Shown: positions 1 to 5,458 of the stretch, piece after piece
Layout of the letters: each line of letters opens with the position of its first letter
Position numbering within the stretch: position 1 is the stretch's first letter
Source of the DNA: Bacteroidetes bacterium QS_8_64_10
GTDB lineage: Bacteria; Bacteroidota; Rhodothermia; Rhodothermales; Salinibacteraceae
NCBI GenBank assembly: GCA_003022505.1
Contig: PXTQ01000079.1
Span: 7,048 to 12,587, forward strand
Length of the DNA: 5,540 nucleotides
Direction: 5' to 3'
Notes under the pieces: model-generated
The model's input: the letters and a program-made list of their open reading frames with translations, nothing else
What the model was told of the DNA's origin: nothing
The model's database searches: none
Position numbers and translations under genes: made by a program

Positions 1-948
1 AGCCTCGAAGCAGGCGTCCAGGTCGGCGAACGCACCGCTCGTGTCAAGGGCGTAGGCCGCGTTCAGCACGACCACGTCGCGGGGCGGGCCGAGTTCACCG
101 TCGAGAATCTCGCTGATGATGGCGGCGTTGTCCTCCGCCGTGCCGCCCTGAAGCGCCTCCAGCGGCGCGCGCTCCACACCGTGAGCCTCTTCGGGATCCA
201 CGTCGGCCTCGCGCGGCTCGTTGTCGTCGTTGCTGTCGAAGGTAAACGTCGTCGTGGGAGCGGCGAGCGAGAACTCGTCCATGCCGTCATGGGCGTGCAC
301 GCTGACGATGTGCTCCGAGCCGGTGCGGGCGAGGATATACGCAATCTGACGCGCTACGTCGCGGGCAAACGCGCCGACGAGCTGGCGGCTCACGCCCGCC
401 GGGTTGCAGAGCGGTCCCAGGATATTAAAAAAGGTCCGCACGCCCAACGCCTTTCGCACAGGCATCACGAAGCGCATGGCCGGATGGAAGAACGGGGCGA
501 ACAAGAACGCGATGCCAGCTTCGCGCAGGCAGTGCTCGGCGCCTTCTTTTTCGAGTTCGACGTTCACGCCCAGCACCTCCAGCACGTCCGCCGAGCCGCT
601 TTGCGAGGACACCGAGCGGTTGCCGTGCTTGGCGACGGTCACGCCGGTGCCGGCGCAGACGAGCGACGCCGCCGTCGAGATGTTGAACGTGCCGGAGTTG
701 TCGCCGCCGGTGCCGCATAAATCAATAGCGTGCGGGTCGTCGGCCTCCACGTCGACGGCGTGCTCGCGCATCGAGCGCGTGAAGCCGACGAGTTCGTCGA
801 TGGTTTCGCCGCGTCCGCGCAGGCCCATCAGAAAGCCCGCCGCTTCTTCGGGTTCGGCGTCGCCTTCCAGCAGGACGTGCATGGCGCCTTCGGCTTCCGC
901 AGGGGAGAGCGTCTTGCCGTTGGCGATGCGTTTGAGGTAGCGTTTCAT
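1..948 (-). CDS. trpD: Anthranilate phosphoribosyltransferase, C-terminus cut by window edge
   Basis: TrpD transfers 5-phosphoribose from PRPP to anthranilate, the second committed step of Trp synthesis, in the cytoplasm. Reading from the ATG at 948, the frame stays open for 316 codons to the window edge. Visible motifs are the PRPP-binding CGTGGD at residues 78-83 followed by NISTAAS, the anthranilate/PRPP loop KHGNRS at 107-112 with SGSADVLE after it, NILGPLCNP at 175-183, and the Mg-binding DGMDE at 221-225. The N-terminal helical part (1-70) is typical of the family. Family members are usually about 340 residues, so roughly 25 C-terminal residues are missing only because the window ends. 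No Shine-Dalgarno precedes the ATG. The gap to the trpG stop is 48 bp and filled with heptamer repeats, so the two genes are probably co-transcribed. No Trp occurs in the visible part. Confidence 0.97.
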   Translation of the reverse strand, partial: MKRYLKRIANGKTLSPAEAEGAMHVLLEGDAEPEEAAGFLMGLRGRGETIDELVGFTRSMREHAVDVEADDPHAIDLCGTGGDNSGTFNISTAASLVCAGTGVTVAKHGNRSVSSQSGSADVLEVLGVNVELEKEGAEHCLREAGIAFLFAPFFHPAMRFVMPVRKALGVRTFFNILGPLCNPAGVSRQLVGAFARDVARQIAYILARTGSEHIVSVHAHDGMDEFSLAAPTTTFTFDSNDDNEPREADVDPEEAHGVERAPLEALQGGTAEDNAAIISEILDGELGPPRDVVVLNAAYALDTSGAFADLDACFEA

Positions 949-1026
949 GTCTATCAAGTCGCAAGTCGAAGGCCTGAAATCGAAACTCGTCATTTGTCAC
1001 TCGACAATGACGGCACTCGGCAATGA
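949..1026 (-). repeat. Degenerate heptamer repeat between trpG and trpD, entering the trpG 3' end
   Basis: On the minus strand two 15-base copies, TCATTGCCGAGTGCC (1026-1012) and TCATTGTCGAGTGAC (1010-996), match at 13 of 15 bases. They are followed by 7-base units such as AATGACG, AGTTTCG, TTCGACT and TGCGACT that run to the trpD start. The second 15-base copy contains the trpG stop codon. The gap has no terminator-like hairpin with a U tract and no clear promoter. The period of about 7 matches the repeats in the other gaps, although the unit sequence differs. Confidence 0.7.
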
Positions 1027-1587
1027 TTGGAGCCAGTTGTCGACGAGGCGGGGGCCGGTTCTGGTAAGCACGCTCTCCGGATGAAACTGGATGCCCTCGA
1101 TGGGCAACTCGCGGTGGCGAAAGCCCATCACGACGTTCGTGTCGTCGGACGTGGCGGAGACCTCCAACTCATCGGGCACGGAGTCGCGGCTTACGACGAG
1201 CGAGTGGTAGCGCGTTGCCTCGAACGGCTGCTCCAGCCCCTCGAAGACGGTGCGCCCGTCGTGCGAGACGCTGCTGGTTTTGCCGTGCATCAGCTCCGGG
1301 GCGTGCGTGACGGTGCCGCCGAACACCTTGCCAATAGCCTGGTGCCCCAGGCACACGCCCAGCACCGGTGTCTCGTCGCCCATCGCGCGGATCAGGTCCT
1401 CGGTGATGCCGGCGTCGGCGGGGCGGCCCGGTCCGGGCGAGATGACGATGCCCGCTGGGGCCATTTCGCGCACTTCGCTCACGGTCACGGCGTCGTTGCG
1501 CACCACCTCGATGTCATCGGTGTGGCGGCCCACGAGATGCACGAGGTTGTAGGTGAAGCTGTCGTAGTTGTCGATGACGAGAATCAT
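997..1587 (-). CDS. trpG: Anthranilate synthase glutamine amidotransferase subunit (component II)
   Basis: This is a class I glutamine amidotransferase that releases ammonia from glutamine and passes it to TrpE for anthranilate formation. The 196 residues show the domain in order: MILVIDNYDSFTYNL at the N-terminus, the oxyanion-side SPGPGRP at 50-56, the nucleophile Cys79 in GVCLGHQ, HGK at 101-103, and the catalytic His169 and Glu171 in FHPES. The length is that of a stand-alone subunit, not a TrpE-TrpG or TrpG-TrpD fusion. In many bacteria one such protein also serves PabB for folate synthesis, and the sequence alone does not exclude that dual role. The ATG at 1587 is certain because the family N-terminus begins there. 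It has no Shine-Dalgarno and abuts an octamer repeat directly. The last nine residues (SLPSAVIVE) are encoded by repeat DNA. Confidence 0.97.
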   Translation of the reverse strand: MILVIDNYDSFTYNLVHLVGRHTDDIEVVRNDAVTVSEVREMAPAGIVISPGPGRPADAGITEDLIRAMGDETPVLGVCLGHQAIGKVFGGTVTHAPELMHGKTSSVSHDGRTVFEGLEQPFEATRYHSLVVSRDSVPDELEVSATSDDTNVVMGFRHRELPIEGIQFHPESVLTRTGPRLVDNWLQSLPSAVIVE

Positions 1588-1643
1588 GAGGCTAAGAGTC
1601 GAAGAATCTACGAGCCTATGAGTCGAGGAGCTTACGATTCCGG
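1588..1643. repeat. Seven tandem degenerate octamers abutting the trpG start codon
   Basis: On the plus strand the block reads as seven consecutive 8-base units: GAGGCTAA, GAGTCGAA, GAATCTAC, GAGCCTAT, GAGTCGAG, GAGCTTAC and GATTCCGG. The rough consensus is GAGTCTAN. The block ends exactly at the base before the trpG ATG (minus strand). The rest of the trpS-trpG gap (1644-1728) holds a TACAAT box at 1665-1660 on the minus strand but no -35 element at proper spacing, and no terminator. Confidence 0.75.
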
Positions 1644-1728
1644 TGAATCTGAAATGTCGATTGTATCATCTTGGCCCGGCAATTCAGCATCATACGGGAG
1701 TGGAGTTTCTTTGACCTCACATAGACTC

Positions 1729-2772
1729 CTAATAGTTCAACCCAACAGCCTCGCGCACCCGCTCCATGTACCGCTTTGCCCGGCGGCGAGCCTGTTGCGC
1801 CCCCTCGCGGAGCACATCGCGCACGTAATCGGGACGCTGCTCCAGCTCCTTGCGGCGAGCGCGCGCTTCGGCGAACTCGTCCTCGATCATCGCCAGAAGC
1901 TCCTTCTTGGCGTGACCGTAGCCGTAATCGGAGTGCCGGTACTTCTCGGCGATCTCGTTCTGTTTTTCGTCGTCGGCGAACAGCTTGATGAGCGAGAACA
2001 CGTTGTCGCCCTCGGTGGGCATCGGGTCGGCGAGCGGCACGGAGTCGGTCGTGATGCCCATGACCTTGTCCTTGAGCGCCTCGCCCTCGTCGAAAATGCC
2101 GATGGTGTTGCCGTAGCTCTTCGACATTTTGCGCGGGCGGCCCTGGTCGTCGCGGTCGGTGCCGGGCACCACCGCCACGTCGTTCAGGATGTGCGCTTCC
2201 GGGACGGGAAAGACGGGATCGTCGCCCTCGGCGTAGACGCGGTTGAAGCGGCGGGCGAGGTCGCGCGTGATCTCGATGTGTTGCTTCTGGTCTGCGCCGA
2301 CGGGCACGCGGGTACCGCCGTAGATCAGAATGTCGGCAGCCTGCAAAACCGGGTAGTTCAGCAGCCCGGCGTTGGGAGCGAGACCCTGAGCGATTTTCTC
2401 TTTGTAGGAGACGCCTTTTTCAAGGCGGCTCACGGGCGTTAAATTGTAGAGGATCCAAGCGAGTTCGGTGTGTTCGGGCACGTCCGATTGCACGAAGAGG
2501 CACGCTTCGTCGGGATCGAAGCCGAGCGCCAGGTAGTCGAGCGCCACGTTCAGGGTGTGTTCGCGGAGCACCTCGGCATCTTGCACGCTGGTGAGGGCGT
2601 GGTAGTTGACGATGAAGAAGTACGCCTCGTGCTTGCGGTGCAGCTCGATGTGCTGCCGGATCGCGCCGAAGTAGTTGCCCAGATGCAGCGCGCCGCTGGG
2701 CTGGATGCCGCTCACGACGACGGTGCTCTCGGCGGCGTCGGGAGCTTGCTGAGCAGCCTGTGATTCGCTCAT
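1729..2772 (-). CDS. trpS: Tryptophanyl-tRNA synthetase
   Basis: TrpS is a class Ic aminoacyl-tRNA synthetase that charges tRNA-Trp using ATP. Counting from the ATG at 2772, the 347 residues include the HIGH-type ATP motif as ALHLGN (28-33), NYPVLQAADILIYGG in the Trp-binding core, VPVGADQKQHIEITRDLA (156-173), and the second class I signature KMSKS (215-219). The length fits bacterial TrpRS (about 330-350). A second in-frame ATG at 2817 would add 15 residues (MKHPRALEHPAPEHA), but these are encoded by a 15-bp tandem repeat and resemble no synthetase N-terminus. I therefore prefer 2772. Neither start has a Shine-Dalgarno. The gene lies in a trp operon downstream of a Trp attenuator, so its expression is probably tied to tRNA-Trp charging. 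Only one Trp is present (in ELAWIL). Confidence 0.96.
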   Translation of the reverse strand: MSESQAAQQAPDAAESTVVVSGIQPSGALHLGNYFGAIRQHIELHRKHEAYFFIVNYHALTSVQDAEVLREHTLNVALDYLALGFDPDEACLFVQSDVPEHTELAWILYNLTPVSRLEKGVSYKEKIAQGLAPNAGLLNYPVLQAADILIYGGTRVPVGADQKQHIEITRDLARRFNRVYAEGDDPVFPVPEAHILNDVAVVPGTDRDDQGRPRKMSKSYGNTIGIFDEGEALKDKVMGITTDSVPLADPMPTEGDNVFSLIKLFADDEKQNEIAEKYRHSDYGYGHAKKELLAMIEDEFAEARARRKELEQRPDYVRDVLREGAQQARRRAKRYMERVREAVGLNY

Positions 2773-2802
2773 TGCGTGTTCGGGTGCTGGGTGTTCGAGT
2801 GC
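2773..2802 (-). repeat. 15-bp tandem duplication in front of trpS
   Basis: Two adjacent minus-strand copies, GCACTCGAACACCCA (2802-2788) and GCACCCGAACACGCA (2787-2773), match at 13 of 15 bases. Each splits into 8+7-base subunits beginning with CAC. Related sequence (CACCCAAGA) extends to about 2811. The block ends at the base before the preferred trpS ATG. It is in frame with trpS, so it would be translated if the ATG at 2817 were used. Confidence 0.7.
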
Positions 2803-2826
2803 TCTTGGGTGTTTCATCGCATCGGG

Positions 2827-3561
2827 CTACGTATCGTCGTCTCCGGCGCGCTCGGCGCCGCTCGCGGTCTTGGGATCGGCATCCGCTTCGGCTTGTGGCG
2901 TTTCCGTGTCCATCCCGCGTCCCAGCTTGTGGGATTCGGATTGTGCTTCGCCGGTTTCGCCCGCCGAATCACTGATGGATTCTTCAGCTTGGTGCTCTTT
3001 GGGAGGTTTTTCGGCATCGTCGCCGGAGGAAGCAGGGCGCTGCTGCTTGGAGGGGGGTGTAGACCGGCGGCTGGAGGGGCTATGCTCTTTCAGGAAGTTC
3101 AGGCGCTCTTTCGTGTGGTCGCGCACGTTTTCAAGGATGGCGATGGTTCGCCACTGGTGCTCCGGCAGGTCCATGCTCAGCTCCGCCTCCACAGCATCGA
3201 GCAAGTCACGCTCCCGCTCGCGCAGATCGCTGAGGATCGCGTCGGCGTCGTCCGTATCGAAGTCGTTCGGCTCCAGGTCCACGCCGTTGTCCGCGACGCC
3301 GCCCATGCTGAGGATCGTTTCGCGTAGCTTGCCCACGTCGGCGCGGGCCGTCTTCTGATGGCGGTGCATCTCGTTCGTCACCTCATCCTCGCCGGACTGA
3401 CCAATGGCGCGGCGCTCGATGGCGGCGTCATGCGTATAGTTGACTTCCATATGGCGGCGCACCAGCGGGTTGAGGCGCTCGATGGTTTCGGCGCGGGAGA
3501 GCGATGCGCCGAAGCCGCCTCGATTGGCGAGCAGACGCTTGATTTTTTTGAGAGTGCCCAT
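2827..3561 (-). CDS. Unrecognised protein: predicted four-helix bundle with disordered acidic tail
   Basis: I do not recognise this 244-residue protein. After a basic N-terminus (1-20) come four predicted amphipathic helices, at about 24-55, 58-88, 104-128 and 133-160, separated by short loops rich in Asp, Gly and Pro. This pattern recalls small ferritin-like helical bundles such as the DUF2383/DUF892 type, but the usual paired Glu/His metal-ligand motifs are not clear, so that link is weak. Residues 161-244 are low-complexity, rich in Glu, Asp, Ser, Pro and Lys, and almost certainly disordered. There is no signal peptide or membrane segment, so it is probably cytoplasmic. The ATG at 3561 has no Shine-Dalgarno and sits just downstream of an octamer repeat. 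The stop lies 54 bp from the preferred trpS start (9 bp from the alternative). That placement and the lack of a terminator on either side suggest co-transcription with trpE and trpS. A role in Trp metabolism is not evident. Confidence 0.72.
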   Translation of the reverse strand: MGTLKKIKRLLANRGGFGASLSRAETIERLNPLVRRHMEVNYTHDAAIERRAIGQSGEDEVTNEMHRHQKTARADVGKLRETILSMGGVADNGVDLEPNDFDTDDADAILSDLRERERDLLDAVEAELSMDLPEHQWRTIAILENVRDHTKERLNFLKEHSPSSRRSTPPSKQQRPASSGDDAEKPPKEHQAEESISDSAGETGEAQSESHKLGRGMDTETPQAEADADPKTASGAERAGDDDT

Positions 3562-3563
3562 AA

Positions 3564-3595
3564 AGGTCTGAAAGTTCGAAGGTTTGAAGGTAGAA
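3564..3595. repeat. Four degenerate octamers upstream of the helical-bundle gene
   Basis: On the plus strand the units are AGGTCTGA, AAGTTCGA, AGGTTTGA and AGGTAGAA, in perfect 8-base phase and ending two bases from the start codon at 3561. The rest of the 126-bp gap after trpE (3596-3687) has an 8-base direct repeat (CCGCCGTC at 3658-3665 and 3679-3686) but no terminator or promoter that I can support. Confidence 0.72.
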
Positions 3596-3687
3596 GCGGC
3601 GCAGGTACGTGTTTAGAAGGTCGCAGAGCGGAGTGCGTTCCCGTTCGGAAGCCAGCACCGCCGTCTGTCATCTGCGGTCCGCCGTCG

Positions 3688-5196
3688 TCAGAGCAGCCCA
3701 TCGCCCGCCATCTGCATCGCTTGGTGCAGCGCCCGCGCCTTGTCGCGCGTTTCCTCATACTCGCGCGCCGGGTCGCTATCAGCCACGATGCCCGCGCCTG
3801 CCTGCACGTAGGCGGTGCCGCCACGGTCGTCGCCTCGAACGACCATCGTGCGGATCGTGATGCAGGTGTCGAGCGCGCCGCCGAAGCCGAGGTAGCCCAC
3901 CGCGCCTGCATACGGGCCGCGCCGGGTCGTCTCCAGCTTGTCGATGATTTCCATCGCCCGCACCTTCGGCGCTCCGCTGACGGTGCCCGCCGGGAAGCAG
4001 GCCGCGAGCGCGTCCATCGCGTCGCGGTCCGCGCGCATCCGCCCCGACACCGACGAGACGATGTGCATGACGTGCGAGTAGCGCTCCACGTAGGCGTAAC
4101 GGTCTACCTCCACGGAACCGTAATCGCAGACGCGCCCCAGGTCGTTGCGGCCCAGATCTACGAGCATCAGATGCTCGGCGCGCTCTTTGGCGTCGGACAG
4201 CAGTTCGTCTTCCAGCGCCGCGTCTTCCGCGTCGTCCGCGCCGCGCGGCCTGGTGCCGGCGATGGGCAGCACCTCGGCGGTGTCGTCCTCGGCGCGCACG
4301 AGCACCTCCGGTGAAGAGCCGGCCAGCGTCACGTCGTCAAAATCCAGATAGAACAAATACGGCGACGGATTCACCTGCCGGAGCGCGCGGTACAAATTAA
4401 AACGGTCGCCCTCGAACGGCGTCTCGAAGCGCTGCGAGAGCACGACCTGAAAGATGTCGCCGTCGTAGATGTGCTCCCGCGCGGTTTCGACGCTTTTCTC
4501 GAACGCCTCGCGCGAGACGTTGGAGACCAGCGTTTCGCTTCCGATCTCGACGGGAGCGGGGGAGGGCGGGTTGCTCGCGCGCAGGTCGGCGGCGAGGTCG
4601 TCGAGGCGGCTTCGGGCCGCGTCGTAGGCGGCGCGCAGGTTGGCGTCGGGGCCGGCGAAGGCGTTGGCGATCAGGACGAGCTGGTGCGTCACGTGGTCGA
4701 AGGCGGCGACGGTGTCGTAGAAGCACCAGAGCGCGTCCGGCAGCTCGAGGTCGTCGGGCGGGGCGTCCGGCAGGTTCTCGACGAGGCGCACGTTGTCATA
4801 GCCGAGATAGCCGATGCCGCCGCCGGTGAAGCGCGGCAGGTCGGGCACGTCGGCAGGCGCGTATCGGCTCGACAGTTCGCGCAGCACCTCGAAGATGTCG
4901 CCGCTCGGCGTCTCGCGCTGCATCGAGTCGCGGCGGTAGCTTACGTTCACGTCCGGACCGTGCGCCTTCACGACGCAGTACGGACGGGTGGCGAGGAACG
5001 AGTACCGCGCCAGCTTCTCGCCGCCCTCCACGCTTTCGAGCAGCACGCCGAAGTCGCCCGCCTCGCGCAGGTGCAGAAACGCCGACACGGGCGTCAGCAG
5101 GTCGGCGCTCAGGCGACGCGCCACGGGTACCACGACGCGCTCGGTGTCCTCGGAGCGCGTTCGCTCAATGTGTTTTCGGAATTCGTCGAAGGTCAT
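3688..5196 (-). CDS. trpE: Anthranilate synthase component I
   Basis: TrpE converts chorismate plus ammonia (delivered by TrpG) to anthranilate, the first committed step of Trp synthesis. The 502 residues match the family length. The N-terminal domain carries LLESVEGG (52-59), and NPSPYLFYL (276-284) follows; both correspond to the Trp feedback-binding site of known TrpE proteins, so allosteric inhibition is probably retained. The chorismate-binding domain shows PIAGTRPRG (311-319), where the Ala fits TrpE better than PabB (usually Lys), then HLMLVDLGRNDLGRV (342-356), FPAGTVSGAPKVRAMEII (401-418) and AGAGIVADSDPAREYEET (466-483). The ATG at 5196 is chosen over a TTG at 5232, because the extra residues (RNTQYEIR) are translated heptamer repeat. 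There is no Shine-Dalgarno. The gene is first in the operon, 71 bp past the attenuator's U tract. It contains only one Trp. Confidence 0.97.
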   Translation of the reverse strand: MTFDEFRKHIERTRSEDTERVVVPVARRLSADLLTPVSAFLHLREAGDFGVLLESVEGGEKLARYSFLATRPYCVVKAHGPDVNVSYRRDSMQRETPSGDIFEVLRELSSRYAPADVPDLPRFTGGGIGYLGYDNVRLVENLPDAPPDDLELPDALWCFYDTVAAFDHVTHQLVLIANAFAGPDANLRAAYDAARSRLDDLAADLRASNPPSPAPVEIGSETLVSNVSREAFEKSVETAREHIYDGDIFQVVLSQRFETPFEGDRFNLYRALRQVNPSPYLFYLDFDDVTLAGSSPEVLVRAEDDTAEVLPIAGTRPRGADDAEDAALEDELLSDAKERAEHLMLVDLGRNDLGRVCDYGSVEVDRYAYVERYSHVMHIVSSVSGRMRADRDAMDALAACFPAGTVSGAPKVRAMEIIDKLETTRRGPYAGAVGYLGFGGALDTCITIRTMVVRGDDRGGTAYVQAGAGIVADSDPAREYEETRDKARALHQAMQMAGDGLL

Positions 5197-5267
5197 GGGA
5201 ATAGAACGTATTTCGTATTGCGTATTTCGCAAAGGGCGGCAGTTTTACGGAATACGCAGTACGCAAT
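5197..5267 (-). repeat. Inverted heptamer repeats forming a hairpin between attenuator and trpE
   Basis: Minus-strand units TGCGAAA, TACGCAA, TACGAAA, TACGTTC and TATTCCC occupy 5231-5197 in strict 7-base phase up to the trpE ATG. Plus-strand units TACGGAA, TACGCAG and TACGCAA occupy 5246-5266, in inverted orientation. The arms 5267-5246 and 5231-5210 of the mRNA can pair over 22 positions with 18 Watson-Crick pairs, one G-U and three mismatches, around a 14-base loop. The hairpin begins directly after the terminator U tract and ends 13 bases before the trpE ATG. It has no U tract after it, so it is not a second terminator. Confidence 0.75.
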
Positions 5268-5308
5268 AAAAAACACCCGCTGCGCTTCGTGGGAGGCGAG
5301 GCAGCGGG
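5268..5308 (-). terminator. Intrinsic terminator of the trp attenuator (segments 3:4)
   Basis: In the transcript CCCGCTGC (5308-5301) pairs perfectly with GCAGCGGG (5283-5276), with a possible G-U pair below. The stem can continue inward through C5300-G5285, T5299-A5286, C5298-G5288 and G5297-C5289 with single-base bulges, leaving a seven-base loop. A UGUUUUUUAUU tail follows, with six consecutive U at 5273-5268. It lies between the leader peptide and trpE, where a Trp-replete cell would stop transcription. Termination here would give a leader RNA of roughly 155 nt from the predicted promoter. Confidence 0.88.
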
Positions 5309-5396
5309 CCGTCGTCAAGAAAGCATGTGGGCGAGATGCGCGCACAGGAGAGGCCGGCTACCGGGTCGCGGTTTGCCACCAGGCGCGGAGCCAGCC
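5300..5396 (-). promoter_or_regulatory. Trp attenuator: competing segments 1:2 and antiterminator 2:3
   Basis: Segment 1 (GGCTGGCT, 5396-5389, spanning the first leader Trp codon) pairs with segment 2 (AGCCGGCC, 5359-5352) over 8 positions including one U-G. Segment 2, extended to GGTAGCCGGCC (5362-5352), can instead pair with segment 3, GGCCCGCTGCC (5310-5300), over 10 of 11 positions (one C-C mismatch, one U-G). Segment 3 contains the whole 5' half of the terminator stem, so 2:3 excludes 3:4. A ribosome stalled at the tandem Trp codons (5381-5376) would cover segment 1 but leave segment 2 just free, favouring readthrough. A ribosome at the UAG (5360-5358) would cover segment 2 and favour termination. 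The geometry is that of ribosome-mediated attenuation. Pairing is deduced by eye, without energy calculation. Confidence 0.78.
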
Positions 5397-5420
5397 AACA
5401 CGTGCGGGTCGACGTCTCAT
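5358..5420 (-). CDS. trpL: trp operon leader peptide
   Basis: A 20-residue ORF, MRRRPARVGWLRAWWQTATR, has Trp at codons 10, 14 and 15. It is the E. coli trpL analogue (14 residues, tandem Trp): its product is not needed as a protein, and its translation rate senses charged tRNA-Trp. Three Trp in 20 residues contrasts with four in about 1,600 residues of the other proteins here. The UAG stop falls inside attenuator segment 2, as the mechanism requires. The ATG is preceded by GGAATTGCA, at best a weak Shine-Dalgarno, and it is only 9 bases from a -10 box, so initiation may be leaderless. The peptide is basic (six Arg). An 80-codon frame through the same DNA in another phase has no family features. 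Confidence 0.86.
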   Translation of the reverse strand: MRRRPARVGWLRAWWQTATR

Positions 5421-5429
5421 TGCAATTCC

Positions 5430-5458
5430 ACAATACGCGGGAACAGAGAGAAGTGCAA
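5430..5458 (-). promoter_or_regulatory. Predicted trp operon promoter
   Basis: On the minus strand TTGCAC (5458-5453) and TATTGT (5435-5430) are 17 bases apart, a good sigma-70-type arrangement. The same bases also fit a Bacteroidota pattern: TTGC, 19 bases, then TATTGTGG, which partly matches TAnnTTTG. Either reading puts transcription start at about 5424-5420, within a few bases of the leader ATG at 5420. It is the only well-spaced promoter I see in the window. Confidence 0.55.

Noticed and set aside
1588..1643. Octamer array as a CRISPR or an IS end
   Set aside because: There are no spacers, no conserved long repeat, no transposase and no target duplication. The units are contiguous and degenerate.
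1660..1665. TACAAT on the minus strand between trpS and trpG as an internal promoter
   Set aside because: It is a good -10 hexamer, but no acceptable -35 lies 16-18 bases upstream, where the sequence is only weakly similar (CTGAAT). TTGCCG is just 11 bases away.
1027..2442. Long plus-strand open frame of 471 codons opposite trpG and trpS
   Set aside because: It runs antisense to two certain genes and across their gap, and its translation is a His/Val/Gly-rich reflection of their codon bias with no domain motif. Long antisense frames are expected in GC-rich DNA.
3658..3686. 8-base direct repeat CCGCCGTC in the trpE to helical-bundle gap as a regulatory site
   Set aside because: Short, very GC-rich and partly at the trpE stop. 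It is likely by chance at this composition, with no promoter nearby.
3358..4314. Plus-strand open frame of 318 codons opposite trpE and the helical-bundle gene
   Set aside because: It is the antisense shadow of trpE and its downstream neighbour. It has no recognisable motif and spans a gene boundary on the other strand.
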